The notes below the pieces were generated by a model. It was not told the origin of the DNA. It searched no databases and saw nothing but the letters and a program-made list of their open reading frames with translations. Below are positions 27,866-36,657 of a DNA stretch of 64,000 bases, piece after piece. Position 1 is the first letter of the stretch, and every line of letters begins with the position of its first letter. The position numbers and the translations under genes were made by a program. Source of the stretch: an uncultured beta proteobacterium (GTDB lineage Bacteria > Pseudomonadota > Gammaproteobacteria > Burkholderiales > Burkholderiaceae_E); the NCBI GenBank assembly GCA_903934295.1, contig CAIZNI010000022.1, positions 1 through 64,000 of the forward strand, written 5' to 3'.

Positions 27866-28803
27866 TGGACCCGACCGACTGGCCGGCGGCGATCGAGGCC
27901 GCCGCCCGCCGGATCGCCGGACAGGTGCGCGTCACCCCCTGCCTGGCGCTGCCCTGGAAGGGGCAACGGCTGAACCTGAAGCTGGAATACCTTCAGGAGA
28001 GCGGCACCTTCAAGGCCCGCGGCGCCTTCAACCGGCTGCTCTCGGCGACGCTCCCGCCGGCCGGCGTGGCCGCCGCCTCCGGGGGCAATCACGGCATCGC
28101 GGTGGCGCTGGCCGCCCGCCGGCTCGGCGTGCCCGCGCACATCTTCGTGCCGCAGGCAACGCCGCAGGCCAAGCGCGATCGGCTGCAGGCGCTGGGTGCG
28201 CAGGTGCACCGCGGCGGCGCGGCCTACGCCGATGCGCTGGCCGCCTGCGACGCCTTTCGCCACACCCACGGCGCACTCGAATCCCACGCCTACGACCAGC
28301 CGGAAACCCTGGCCGGCCAGGGCACCGTCGCGCTGGAATGGGCACACCAGGCGCCCGACCTCGACACGGTGCTCGTCGCGGTGGGCGGCGGCGGCCTGAT
28401 CGGCGGCATGGCCGCCTGGTACCAGGGCCGGGTCCGGGTGGTCGCGGTCGAATCCGAAGGCTGCCCGACCCTGCACCGTGCGCTGGCCGCCGGCGAACCC
28501 GTCGACGTGGCGGTCTCGGGGCTGGCCGCCGATTCGCTGGGCGCGCGGCGCATCGGCGCATTGATGTTTCCGGTCGCGCAACGCCACATCGCCGCTTCGG
28601 TGCTGGTGTCCGATGCCGCGATCCGGCTGGCCCAGCAGACCCTCTGGCGCGACGCCCGGATCCCCGCCGAACCGGGCGGCGCGGCCGCCTTCGCGGCGCT
28701 GCTCAGCGGCGCCTATCAGCCCGCCCCCGGCGAACGGGTGGGGGTGCTGGTGTGCGGCGCCAACCTCGACCCCGCCACCCTCCAGGACCCGGACCCCGCA
28801 TGA
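27865..28803 (+). CDS. threonine/serine dehydratase-like PLP enzyme (fold type II)
   Basis: A 312-aa protein of the tryptophan-synthase-beta fold. The PLP lysine is in LQESGTFKARGAFNR near residue 51, the substrate loop is ASGGNHGIAVALAA near 73, and the phosphate-binding glycine stretch is VAVGGGGLIGGMAAW near 172. It has no C-terminal ACT-like regulatory domain, so it is the short, catabolic or serine-racemase-like type. It is coupled to the upstream Crp/Fnr gene (TGATG) and to the MOSC gene downstream (ATGA). The exact substrate is not determined. Confidence 0.85.
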   Translation: MDPTDWPAAIEAAARRIAGQVRVTPCLALPWKGQRLNLKLEYLQESGTFKARGAFNRLLSATLPPAGVAAASGGNHGIAVALAARRLGVPAHIFVPQATPQAKRDRLQALGAQVHRGGAAYADALAACDAFRHTHGALESHAYDQPETLAGQGTVALEWAHQAPDLDTVLVAVGGGGLIGGMAAWYQGRVRVVAVESEGCPTLHRALAAGEPVDVAVSGLAADSLGARRIGALMFPVAQRHIAASVLVSDAAIRLAQQTLWRDARIPAEPGGAAAFAALLSGAYQPAPGERVGVLVCGANLDPATLQDPDPA

Positions 28804-29453
28804 CCCGCGCCGTTGAAGCCGCCGGCGCCCCGGCACGCGACGCCCGCCCGCGTCTGCTGGCGGTCTGCGCCGGGCGCGCCGCGCCGCTGCTGGTGCGCGA
28901 GAACGACGACCGCCCGCGCACCGTGGTGAGCGGCATCGCCAAGCAGGCCATCAGCACCCTGGACGATCCGGTGGCGGTGGCGATCGGCGCGCTGGGCGTC
29001 GACGGCGACGAGATCGTCGACCTCACGGTGCATGGCGGCCTGGACAAGGCCGTCTACCTGTACCCGGCCGAGCACTACGCCTTCTGGAACACGGTGCGCG
29101 GCCAGGCCGGCCGGCCCGAAGCACTGCAGCCCGGCGCACTGGGCGAAAACCTGCTGGTCCAGGGCCTGCTCGAGCCCGCCCTGTGGGTCGGCGACCGCCT
29201 GCGGATCGGCGAGGTCGAGCTGCGCCTGGAGAGCGCCCGGTCGCCCTGCTTCAAGTTCAATGTGCGGATGGGGTTCTCCTGGGCCAGCAAGATGATGGTC
29301 CAGAGCGGCTTCACCGGCGCCTACTGCGCCGTCGTTCGTCCGGGCAGACTGACCGCCGGTGACCCGATCGATGTACTTCCGGGGGATCGGATCGTCACCA
29401 TCGAACAAAGCCATCGGCTGCGCCACGGCAACCGGCAATCCCCGCTCTTCTGA
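28800..29453 (+). CDS. MOSC-domain protein (YiiM-like)
   Basis: A 217-aa MOSC (molybdenum cofactor sulfurase C-terminal) protein. The fold is marked by GDEIVDLTVHGGLDKAVYLY near 64 and by the reactive Cys in SARSPCFKFNVRMGF near 150. YiiM and YcbX relatives reduce N-hydroxylated compounds using the molybdenum cofactor. The ATG overlaps the upstream dehydratase stop by 4 nt. There is no ferredoxin or reductase domain, so it must rely on partner proteins. Role inferred from family. Confidence 0.85.
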   Translation: MTRAVEAAGAPARDARPRLLAVCAGRAAPLLVRENDDRPRTVVSGIAKQAISTLDDPVAVAIGALGVDGDEIVDLTVHGGLDKAVYLYPAEHYAFWNTVRGQAGRPEALQPGALGENLLVQGLLEPALWVGDRLRIGEVELRLESARSPCFKFNVRMGFSWASKMMVQSGFTGAYCAVVRPGRLTAGDPIDVLPGDRIVTIEQSHRLRHGNRQSPLF

Positions 29454-29468
29454 GGTAGAGTTCCTGTC

Positions 29469-29645
29469 ATGAACCCATCGAGCCCCGCCCAGCGCACCGC
29501 CGGAACCGCGCGTTTCCTGGTGATGGCGGGCGCGCTGTTCGCCGCCGAGGCGATCTGGCGCGGATCGGTCGCCCGCACCCTGATCGCCACCGCGCTCATC
29601 GTCTTCGGTGGCGGCCTGCTGTTCGTGGCCAAGCGCGCCGACTGA
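29469..29645 (+). CDS. 58-aa two-segment membrane protein
   Basis: A short frame beginning MNPSSPAQRTAG with two hydrophobic stretches (about residues 15-26 and 34-52) and a basic end (AKRAD). GAGGTAGAG lies 8 nt before the ATG. It sits 15 nt after the MOSC gene and 59 nt before the next gene, in the same direction, with no overlap that would explain it as a shadow. No family was recognised. It is probably a genuine small inner membrane protein, but coding status is not certain. Confidence 0.5.
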   Translation: MNPSSPAQRTAGTARFLVMAGALFAAEAIWRGSVARTLIATALIVFGGGLLFVAKRAD

Positions 29646-29704
29646 GCTCGCCGCCGCCCGACGGGCCGAGCGCACCCCTTTTCTGATCGCCCCGACCGGG
29701 CGCC

Positions 29705-30865
29705 ATGACCGACTTCGAATCCCTGCGCGTCGACACCTTCGCGGTCGATGAGGAACTGATCGACGCCGCCAGCGTGGGCCCCGAACTGGCCCACCTCGCG
29801 CAGGTCTATCTGCGCAGCCCGCGCGCGCTGGTCTGGCACAACCCGTCACCCGACTGGCGGCTGTTCGTGCTTCTGCTGCCGATCGCCTCGCGGCTGTCGC
29901 TGATGGCCAACCCGATCTTCGCCCAGCTCGCCCGCGCCTGGGGTCTGCATGCGCGCTTCGTGGGCATCGACCGCGACGGCCTGGTCCACGACTTCCGCTC
30001 GCTGCTGTCGGACCGTACCCTGAAGCTGCTGGTGCACCTGCTGGGCGCCGAACTGTCGGGCGACATCGAGCAGTCGCGGGTGCTCGACACCCTGTTCGGC
30101 ACGCTGGCCGGCGAGATGCTCACCGTGCTCGAGCAGCGCGGCGACGACTGGTCACGGCACCTCGACACCGAGCACCGTCTGGAGCCCGGGGTAGCGGCCA
30201 GCCTGTTCGAGCGCGCCACCCGGTTCCCGGATTTCCTGGCGGCCCTGCGCGCCGCACTGCGTGACGACATCATCGATCTCGCGTTCTATGGCCGGGTGCT
30301 GCGCGCCATCGACCTGCGCGAAGAGGCGACCGAGACGCGAATCGCCGCCCTGCTGCGCTCGCGGCTCGACCCGGGCGTGCTGGCCAGCCTGGCGCCGACC
30401 GGGGTCGGCTGCCACCTGGGCTGCTACAACTGGCTGCGCATCGATGCGCGCCACGCGGCGGCGCGCGCGCACGTCCTGAGTCACCTGCCGGGACTGGCCA
30501 GCTTCTTCGCCCGGCACCTGGTGCCGCCGGAGCCGGTCCCCGAGCCGGGCCGCGCCGATGACTACGACCTGCGCTGGCTGGTGGTCCGCACCGACAGCGC
30601 CCACAACCTGCGCTGGAACGAGGGCCTGCGCCGTGCGATCGATGCCGGGCAGGACCGGGCAGTGATCGAAGCGCTGTCGCAGCGCTTTCAGGTGCCCGAG
30701 AACATCATCCGCCGGCTCTGGCGCGAGCGCCCACCGGCGTTCGGCCAACCGGCCGCCTGGCAGATCGCGCCGGTGCTGCGCCAGCTGAGCGGCCACGGCT
30801 GGCCGGCCAGCGACGCGCAATGGCGCGAGCTGCTGGCGCGCGCCGTCCCGGCCGAGGCCACCTGA
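29705..30865 (+). CDS. unrecognised 386-aa cytoplasmic protein
   Basis: No domain was recognised. The protein is mostly alpha-helical in composition, without a signal peptide or convincing transmembrane segment, although LFVLLLPIASRLSLMANP near residue 52 is hydrophobic. There is an acidic N-terminus, three Cys in all, and a conserved-looking GVGCHLGCYNWLRIDARHAAARA block near 235. The codon pattern and lack of competing frames support a real gene. It precedes a PNPOx-like gene by 13 nt and probably shares its transcript. Confidence 0.7.
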   Translation: MTDFESLRVDTFAVDEELIDAASVGPELAHLAQVYLRSPRALVWHNPSPDWRLFVLLLPIASRLSLMANPIFAQLARAWGLHARFVGIDRDGLVHDFRSLLSDRTLKLLVHLLGAELSGDIEQSRVLDTLFGTLAGEMLTVLEQRGDDWSRHLDTEHRLEPGVAASLFERATRFPDFLAALRAALRDDIIDLAFYGRVLRAIDLREEATETRIAALLRSRLDPGVLASLAPTGVGCHLGCYNWLRIDARHAAARAHVLSHLPGLASFFARHLVPPEPVPEPGRADDYDLRWLVVRTDSAHNLRWNEGLRRAIDAGQDRAVIEALSQRFQVPENIIRRLWRERPPAFGQPAAWQIAPVLRQLSGHGWPASDAQWRELLARAVPAEAT

Positions 30866-30878
30866 GAAAGCGCACGCC

Positions 30879-31385
30879 ATGACGCACGACCCGACCCTGC
30901 TGCCGATCCTGGAATCGGCCTGGCGGATGCTGACGCTGGCCAGCGCCGACCCCCGTCACGGCTTGCACTGGCCGGTGCTGGCCAGCGCGGCGCTCGACGG
31001 CGGGCCCGATGCCCGCACGGTGGTGCTGCGCGCGGTCGACACCGACACGCGGACGCTGCAGGTGCACAGCGACACCGACACCGGCAAGCTCGCGCAGCTC
31101 GCCCGCGACCCCCGGGTCTGTCTGGTGTTCCACGACGGACCGGCCCGCACCCAGTTGCGCGCGCGCGGCCGGGCCCGCATCCACGTCGGCGATCCGGTCG
31201 CGCAGATCGCCTGGCAGCGCCTGCCGGCGCACAGCCGCGCCCTGTATGCCGGGGTCGAGCGATTCGCGGTGCTGGCGATCGGGGTCGAACACCTCGACTG
31301 GCTGCTGCTCGACCCGACCGGCCACCGGCGCGCCGGCTTCGACTGGCCGGCCGGTCAGCCGCGCGCGGTCAGCCTGCGGCCCTGA
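30879..31385 (+). CDS. pyridoxamine 5'-phosphate oxidase-like FMN protein
   Basis: A 168-aa split-barrel flavoprotein. The FMN-binding arrangement is DARTVVLRAVDTDTRTLQVHSDTDTGKLAQL at about residues 44-74, close to that of PNPOx and of general-stress FMN proteins, followed by RVCLVFHDG. It is shorter than PdxH and lacks its C-terminal substrate-binding RLAP-type end, so true pyridoxamine phosphate oxidase activity is doubtful. It follows the 386-aa unknown gene by 13 nt and converges on the AbrB-type gene. Confidence 0.8.
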   Translation: MTHDPTLLPILESAWRMLTLASADPRHGLHWPVLASAALDGGPDARTVVLRAVDTDTRTLQVHSDTDTGKLAQLARDPRVCLVFHDGPARTQLRARGRARIHVGDPVAQIAWQRLPAHSRALYAGVERFAVLAIGVEHLDWLLLDPTGHRRAGFDWPAGQPRAVSLRP

Positions 31386-31403
31386 GCGGGCGACACCACC
31401 GGC

Positions 31404-32564
31404 TCACTCGTTCTCGTCATCGCGGGGCGGGCGCGCCGGCACCGGCAGCGGCACCTCGTCCGCGGGCCAGCCGAAACGCGGCGCCAGCCAGCGATACATC
31501 GCGCCACCGAACAGCACCAGCATCAGCACCCGGGTGAGGTGGAACAGGGTCACCATCGGCACGCCGAGTTCGAGCAGCTTCGCGGTCAGCGCCATCTCGG
31601 CGATGCCGCCCGGCGAGGTGGCCAGCGCGAGCGTCGCCCACGGCACCCCCGACCAGCGCGCCAGCAGCCAGGCGAAACCGGCGGACGCGGCGATCGCCAG
31701 CAGGGTCGACACGGCCACCACCACCAGCACGCGCGGCGCGCGATCAAAGAAGCCCGGCGCGAACCGGGTGCCCAGCGCGATGCCGATGAACACCTGACCC
31801 AGGCTGACGATCCATCCGGGCACCGCGCTCAGGTTCACCCCGGCAGCGCTCAGCCCGACCGCCACCACCAGCGGACCGATCAGCCAGGGATTGGGGGCCT
31901 TCAGGCGGCGCAGCACCATCGCCCCGGCCACGGTGCAGGCCACCAGCAAGGCAAACCCCGGCCACCAGTGGACCACCTGCACCACCCGCTCGGAGGGGTC
32001 CGATCCGTGCACGTCCAGCCACTGGAACGCAAACGGCATGATGCTCACCACCAGCAGGATGCGCAGGCTGTGGGCGGCGGCGATCATGTCGACCCGCGCG
32101 CCATGGCGCTCCCCCTGCAGCGCCATTTCGGAGGCGCCGCCGATCGCACCGGCGAAATACGCGGTGGCGCCGTCCAGGCCGGCAAACCGGCGCAGCGCCC
32201 AGGCCAGCGACAATCCGATGGCCAGCGACCAGAGCTGGCCGGCCAGCACCATGCCCGCGCTGCTGGCCAGGCGCTCGAGGACATCGGCGGTGAAGAACAG
32301 CCCGAGCGCGGTACCGATCACCCATTGCCCGGCGCTGCGCGCCGCCGGCAGGCTGGCCACCGGCAGACCACGGGCCGAGGCGATCGCGCAGGCGAACAGC
32401 GGACCGATCAGCCAGGGCAGCGGGGTGCCCAGCCACGTGCAGAGCGCACCGGCCGCACCGCCGATGGCCAGGGCGAGCAGCACCGGCCTGAGGGAAACGG
32501 ACGAAAGAAGAATCACGGAAACCTGGTTGCCACCGCCATCGGCGCGCCAGTATAGGTGCCCCAT
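31404..32564 (-). CDS. AbrB-family (ammonia monooxygenase-like) multi-pass membrane protein
   Basis: A protein of up to 386 aa with about ten hydrophobic segments arranged as two homologous halves, as in the AbrB/PF05145 family. Each half carries the conserved PWLIGPL block (near residues 50 and 245). The family name is historical; function in bacteria is poorly known and transport or regulatory roles have both been suggested. The start is uncertain: the ATG at 32564 has no ribosome site and a TATACT lies just after it, so a GTG at 32516 is a good alternative and would begin VILLSSVSLRP. Confidence 0.75.
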   Translation of the reverse strand: MGHLYWRADGGGNQVSVILLSSVSLRPVLLALAIGGAAGALCTWLGTPLPWLIGPLFACAIASARGLPVASLPAARSAGQWVIGTALGLFFTADVLERLASSAGMVLAGQLWSLAIGLSLAWALRRFAGLDGATAYFAGAIGGASEMALQGERHGARVDMIAAAHSLRILLVVSIMPFAFQWLDVHGSDPSERVVQVVHWWPGFALLVACTVAGAMVLRRLKAPNPWLIGPLVVAVGLSAAGVNLSAVPGWIVSLGQVFIGIALGTRFAPGFFDRAPRVLVVVAVSTLLAIAASAGFAWLLARWSGVPWATLALATSPGGIAEMALTAKLLELGVPMVTLFHLTRVLMLVLFGGAMYRWLAPRFGWPADEVPLPVPARPPRDDENE

Positions 32565-32645
32565 CCCGGGGGATCAATCCAGGCGCGCCGCCTGTCGCCG
32601 GTGCAGCGCGCACCGTCACCGGGCGGCCCGGCCGGTCGATCCGCC

Positions 32646-32660
32646 TGGCACGCATCCTGC
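32646..32660 (+). promoter_or_regulatory. candidate sigma54 (-24/-12) promoter for the Rieske oxygenase gene
   Basis: TGGCACGCATCCTGC matches the sigma54 core TGGCACG-N4-TTGC except for one T, and the GG and GC pairs are separated by the required 10 nt. Transcription would start near 32672, about 48 nt before the ATG. The position in a 150-nt intergenic gap makes it plausible; no enhancer-binding protein gene is in the window. Confidence 0.45.
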
Positions 32661-32719
32661 TGTCCCTGTCCGACGGCCGCGAACCAGGCCGCCCGCGACT
32701 CGGACTGAAAGGATTGCGC

Positions 32720-33763
32720 ATGCTGGTCACCCGTCAACCGGTGTTTCGGAAGTTCTGGCACGCGGTCATGCCGCTGACGGCGCTGGCCGACGGACCCCGG
32801 CCCTTCACCCTGCTGGGCACGGACATCGTGCTGTTCCTGGATGAACAGGGCGAGCCGGCCGCGCTGCTGGACCGCTGCTGCCACCGGACCGCGAAGCTGT
32901 CGCGCGGTTTCTGCGTCGATGCCGCGGGCCAGGCCTGCGCGCAGGGCCGCCTGAGCTGCGGCTACCACGGCTGGACCTACAACCGCGGCGGACGGGTGGT
33001 GCGGATTCCGCAGTACGATCCGGCCCGCGAGATTCCGGCCGATTACCGCACCCCGGCGTTTCATTGCGTCGCGCGCCACGGCTATGCCTGGGTCGCCCTC
33101 GAAGACCCGATCGCCGACATCCCGCCGATTCCCGAGTTCGGCGCCCCCGGCTGGCGAACGATCTTCCAGTTCCACGAGACCTGGGCCACCAGCCCGATCC
33201 GCGCGCTGGAAAACAGCTTCGACAACGCGCACTTCAGCATCGTTCATCGCGCCACCTTCGGCGTGGCCGCCTCGCCGGTACCCAGCCGCTACGAGCTGAT
33301 CGAAAACGACACCGGGTTCCACGCCGAGACCGTGGTCGACGCGACCAATCCGGCGGCCTTCCAGCGCATCAGCGGCGTCACCGATCCGATCACCACGCGC
33401 CACATGCGCAATGCCTATTACCTGCCGTTCTCGCGCCGGCTGGACATCGAATACCCGTCGGGCATTCGCCATGTGATCATCAACTGCTTCACCCCGATCG
33501 ACGACGGCCACATCCAGCTGTGCCAGTGGCTGTTCCGAAACGACACCGAGGCCGACTGCCCGGCGCAGATGCTGATCGATTTCGACCAGGTCATCACCCG
33601 CGAGGACAAGGACATCCTGGAGGCGACCGATCCCGACGCGCTGGTCGACCTGCGGCGGCGCGGTGTCGAGTATTCGATGGATTCCGATCGGCCGGGCATC
33701 CTGATCCGGCGGCACCTGATGGCGCTGCTCAGCCGTCACGGCGAGGAAGAGGTTCACCGCTGA
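32720..33763 (+). CDS. Rieske-type aromatic-ring/tetrapyrrole oxygenase, alpha subunit
   Basis: A 347-aa non-heme iron oxygenase. The Rieske cluster ligands are C-C-H near residue 53 (LLDRCCHRTAKLS) and CGYHGW near 80. The mononuclear iron site is in ENSFDNAHFSIVHR near 167, with the two His ligands four residues apart. Length and layout resemble the vanillate demethylase / chlorophyllide a oxygenase / pheophorbide oxygenase branch that has a single polypeptide. AAAGGA precedes the ATG. It is convergent with the bchG-bchP operon at the edge of the photosynthesis cluster. No reductase gene is beside it. Substrate unknown. Confidence 0.85.
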   Translation: MLVTRQPVFRKFWHAVMPLTALADGPRPFTLLGTDIVLFLDEQGEPAALLDRCCHRTAKLSRGFCVDAAGQACAQGRLSCGYHGWTYNRGGRVVRIPQYDPAREIPADYRTPAFHCVARHGYAWVALEDPIADIPPIPEFGAPGWRTIFQFHETWATSPIRALENSFDNAHFSIVHRATFGVAASPVPSRYELIENDTGFHAETVVDATNPAAFQRISGVTDPITTRHMRNAYYLPFSRRLDIEYPSGIRHVIINCFTPIDDGHIQLCQWLFRNDTEADCPAQMLIDFDQVITREDKDILEATDPDALVDLRRRGVEYSMDSDRPGILIRRHLMALLSRHGEEEVHR

Positions 33764-33796
33764 AGACCCGGCGAACCGGCAGCTCATCGCGGACGC

Positions 33797-34069
33797 TCAG
33801 GCAGCACGCCCCCAGCGGGCACGCAGGTCGATCGCGTGCGCCAGGCCCGAGCCGGCCAGCGCCAGCAGGATCCAGGACCAGTGCGCCTGCCCGAGCGCCG
33901 CGCGCAGCCCCAGCATCAGGCACAAACCAGCCGCCACATTGGGCAGCAGCCGCGCCGGCGCGATGCCGCGCCCGGTGGCGCGGTGATAGAGCAGCAGCAC
34001 CACCACCTCAAGCAGGGTGAACCCGATCACCAGGTCGAGCAGCAGGCCGCCGCCGACGAATCCGGCCAT
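33797..34069 (-). CDS. 90-aa membrane protein at the end of the bchG-bchP operon
   Basis: A small protein with three hydrophobic segments (about residues 7-27, 42-58 and 66-80) and an HRATGRG loop. It begins 4 nt after the bchP stop and is thus probably cotranscribed with bchG, the PucC-like gene and bchP. No known family was recognised. It could assist bacteriochlorophyll esterification or assembly in the membrane, but this rests only on position. A longer frame starts further upstream inside bchP and is less likely. Confidence 0.65.
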   Translation of the reverse strand: MAGFVGGGLLLDLVIGFTLLEVVVLLLYHRATGRGIAPARLLPNVAAGLCLMLGLRAALGQAHWSWILLALAGSGLAHAIDLRARWGRAA

Positions 34070-34073
34070 CGGC

Positions 34074-35279
34074 TCAGACCCGCGCCAGCCCCAGCAGGTG
34101 CGCCATGTCCTTGAAGAAGATGCGCACATGGGCCATCGGCTTCTTGCGCACCAGCTCCTTGTTCATGTACGACTCGAAGGTCAGCTGCTGGACGTCCTTG
34201 TCCTTGCAGATGCTCACGAAACGTTCGCGCCGACGGTCGCTGCTGTACCAGAAGCGCTGCATGATCCCCAGCACCCAGAACACCCGCCCGTGCGCCTTCA
34301 TGAACCGCTTGCGCGCCGTCGCCAGCGACCGGACATCACCGGTGCGCAGCAGCCCTTCCACCGCGTCGGCGGCCAGCGTGCCGCCCAGCATCGCGTAGTA
34401 GATGCCTTCGCCCGAGGCCGGGGCGACGACGCCCGCGGCATCGCCCGCCAGCACCACGTCGCGACCGTTGTCCCAGCGGCGCAGCGGCTTCATCGGCAGC
34501 GGCGCGCCCTCGCGGCGCAGGGTCTGGGCATCGGCCAGGCCGCTGGCCTCGCGCAGCGCCCCCACCGCGTTGCGCAGCGAAAAGCCCTTGTCGGCGCTGC
34601 CGGTGCCCACGCTGAGGGTGTCGCCGTGCGGAAACACCCAGCCATAGAAATCGGGCGACAGCCGGCCCTGGTACCAGACATCGCAGCGTGCGGCGTCATA
34701 GCCCGGCGGGCGCTCCTTCGGCGCGGCGATGATCTCGTGATAAGCGAACACATAGCGCGTGTTCTCGGCCCCGGGCACCGCCTGACGGGCGACACCGGAC
34801 TTCGCGCCATCGGCGCCGATCACCGTGCGCGCGCAGACCCGGGCCGGGGTGCCCTCGCCGGGGCGGTTGCGCTCACGCACCCGGTAGTGCACGACATTGA
34901 CCCCGTCGGCGCCGCGCTCGAGCTTCTCGAACAGACCGGTGCGGCGCACCGCACCGGCACTCACCGCCCGGTTGCGCAGCCATTCATCGAACTGGTCGCG
35001 ATCGACCATCCCGACGAAGCCGTCCTCGATCGGAATGTCGACCTTGACCTCGTTGGGCGAGATCATCCGCGCGGCGGTGGCGCGCGCCACCAGCAGCGAC
35101 TCGGGGATCGCATAGTCGCGGATCAGCCGCGGCGGAATCGCGCCGCCGCAGGGCTTGATCCGCCCGGCCCGATCGAGCAGCAGCACCTTGCGGCCCTTGC
35201 GGGCAAGCTCGTGCGCGGCGGTCGCACCGGCCGGTCCGCCGCCCACCACCACCACATCGAAAGTCTCGATCTCGTTCAT
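34074..35279 (-). CDS. bchP: geranylgeranyl diphosphate/bacteriochlorophyll reductase BchP
   Basis: A 401-aa flavoprotein that reduces the geranylgeranyl tail of bacteriochlorophyll to phytyl. The FAD motif VVVGGGPAGATAAHELARKG is at residues 9-28, followed by the family marker CGGAIPPRLI near 44, and the GDAAGVVAPASGEGIYYAM block near 285. The C-terminal FESYMNKELVRKKP segment is typical of ChlP/BchP. It lies 5 nt after the PucC-like gene, in the order bchG-PucC-like-bchP common to purple bacteria. Confidence 0.95.
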   Translation of the reverse strand: MNEIETFDVVVVGGGPAGATAAHELARKGRKVLLLDRAGRIKPCGGAIPPRLIRDYAIPESLLVARATAARMISPNEVKVDIPIEDGFVGMVDRDQFDEWLRNRAVSAGAVRRTGLFEKLERGADGVNVVHYRVRERNRPGEGTPARVCARTVIGADGAKSGVARQAVPGAENTRYVFAYHEIIAAPKERPPGYDAARCDVWYQGRLSPDFYGWVFPHGDTLSVGTGSADKGFSLRNAVGALREASGLADAQTLRREGAPLPMKPLRRWDNGRDVVLAGDAAGVVAPASGEGIYYAMLGGTLAADAVEGLLRTGDVRSLATARKRFMKAHGRVFWVLGIMQRFWYSSDRRRERFVSICKDKDVQQLTFESYMNKELVRKKPMAHVRIFFKDMAHLLGLARV

Positions 35280-35284
35280 CGCGT

Positions 35285-36655
35285 TTACCCCCGCTCCATG
35301 CCGGCGACCCGATAGTCGACCGGCCTTGTCTCCACCACCCGCGCCGGATCGGCGGGGTCGATGCTGAATTCACCCTGGCCGGACCGGCCGATCCGCGCTG
35401 CCAGCAGCGCCGAAAAAACGAACAGGAGCGCCTCGGCGGCGAACACCGCGGAGTAGGCGACGCCGGTCGACCCGATCAGCAGGCGCGCCAGGTCGCTGGC
35501 CGCCGCACCGGCGAAACCGCCGACGCCAAAGGCGATCGCCTGCGCGGCGCCCCACAGGCCCATGCGGACCCCTTCGCGCGACTGCCGGCCTTCGCCGGCC
35601 AGCCGCATCATCGAGGCGATCGCGGCGATGGCGAACGCGCCATTGGCCAGCCCGAGCGCGAACACCGTCGTCTTCAGCGGCCAGGCCCCGCCCAGCAGTC
35701 CGCCCACGGCCAGGCCGGCCAGCGCCAGCGCCGAGGCGAGGCAGCCGCCGATCGTCCAGGCGCGCAGGGAGCCGAACTGGCGCCCGGCCAACCGGCTGCC
35801 AGCCAGGGCGGCCAGCAGCATCCCGGCAAACGCACCGCCATGCTGGACGCCCGACAGCTGGGTGGACTGGCCCGGCGTGTAGCCGAAAACCGCGCCGGCG
35901 AAGGGCTCCAGGATCAGGTCCTGCGCGCTGTAGGCGAGCATGGACACGAAGACGAACACGGTGAACTGGCGGGCGGCGGGTTCGGCCCAGACCTGCGCCA
36001 GCGCCTCGCGAAAGCGCGGCTTGGGCTCACCGGCCTGCGCCAGCGAGGCCGGCTGGGCCGCTCCCTCGAGGCCGGCCAGCGCCAGCAGCGTGACCGCCAT
36101 CGCGATCACCGCCACACCCGCGGTCACCGCGACCAGCCGCTCGGGCGAATAGGGGTCGAGCAGCTTGCCGGCGATGCCGGCGGTGACCGCGAAGCCCACG
36201 ATCATCATCAGCCACACGATGGTGGCCGCCGCGGCGCGGCGCGGCGCATCGACCCGCTTGGCCAGCAGCACCAGCAGCGAGGTGCCGCAAGCGCTCACGC
36301 CGGCCCCGATCACCATGAAGGACACCACCGCCGCGGCGATGCCCAGGGCGAGCTGCGAGGTCATCAGCGCGGTGGCAGCCGCCGCCCCAACCCCGCCGAC
36401 CGCCAGCACCGCCATCCCGCCGACAATCCAGGGCGTGCGCCGACCACCGACGTCGGAACCGAAGCCCATCCGCGGCCGCAGGCTCTGCATCGCATAGTGA
36501 ATACCCACTAACAGACCAGGCAGCAAGGCCGGGAGCGCGAGTTCGACCACCATCACCCGGTTCAGCGTCGAGGTGGTCAACACCACGATCGCCCCCAGCG
36601 CCGCCTGCACGAAGCCCAGGCGCACGATGCTCGTCCAGCCGAAGGTGCGCGCCAT
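35285..36655 (-). CDS. PucC/LhaA-like major facilitator protein between bchG and bchP (BCH2 family)
   Basis: A 456-aa membrane protein with about twelve transmembrane segments and the BCH2/PucC family blocks LGFVQAALGAIVVLTTSTLNRVMVVEL at the N-terminus, RPRMGFGSDVGGRRTPW near 62, and QDLILEPFAG near 245. It matches the Orf428-type gene of Rhodobacter, which sits in the same place and whose relatives affect light-harvesting complex assembly and pigment handling. It starts 2 nt after bchG and ends 5 nt before bchP. It is a paralogue of LhaA at 53110. Confidence 0.9.
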   Translation of the reverse strand: MARTFGWTSIVRLGFVQAALGAIVVLTTSTLNRVMVVELALPALLPGLLVGIHYAMQSLRPRMGFGSDVGGRRTPWIVGGMAVLAVGGVGAAAATALMTSQLALGIAAAVVSFMVIGAGVSACGTSLLVLLAKRVDAPRRAAAATIVWLMMIVGFAVTAGIAGKLLDPYSPERLVAVTAGVAVIAMAVTLLALAGLEGAAQPASLAQAGEPKPRFREALAQVWAEPAARQFTVFVFVSMLAYSAQDLILEPFAGAVFGYTPGQSTQLSGVQHGGAFAGMLLAALAGSRLAGRQFGSLRAWTIGGCLASALALAGLAVGGLLGGAWPLKTTVFALGLANGAFAIAAIASMMRLAGEGRQSREGVRMGLWGAAQAIAFGVGGFAGAAASDLARLLIGSTGVAYSAVFAAEALLFVFSALLAARIGRSGQGEFSIDPADPARVVETRPVDYRVAGMERG

Positions 36656-36657
36656 GG

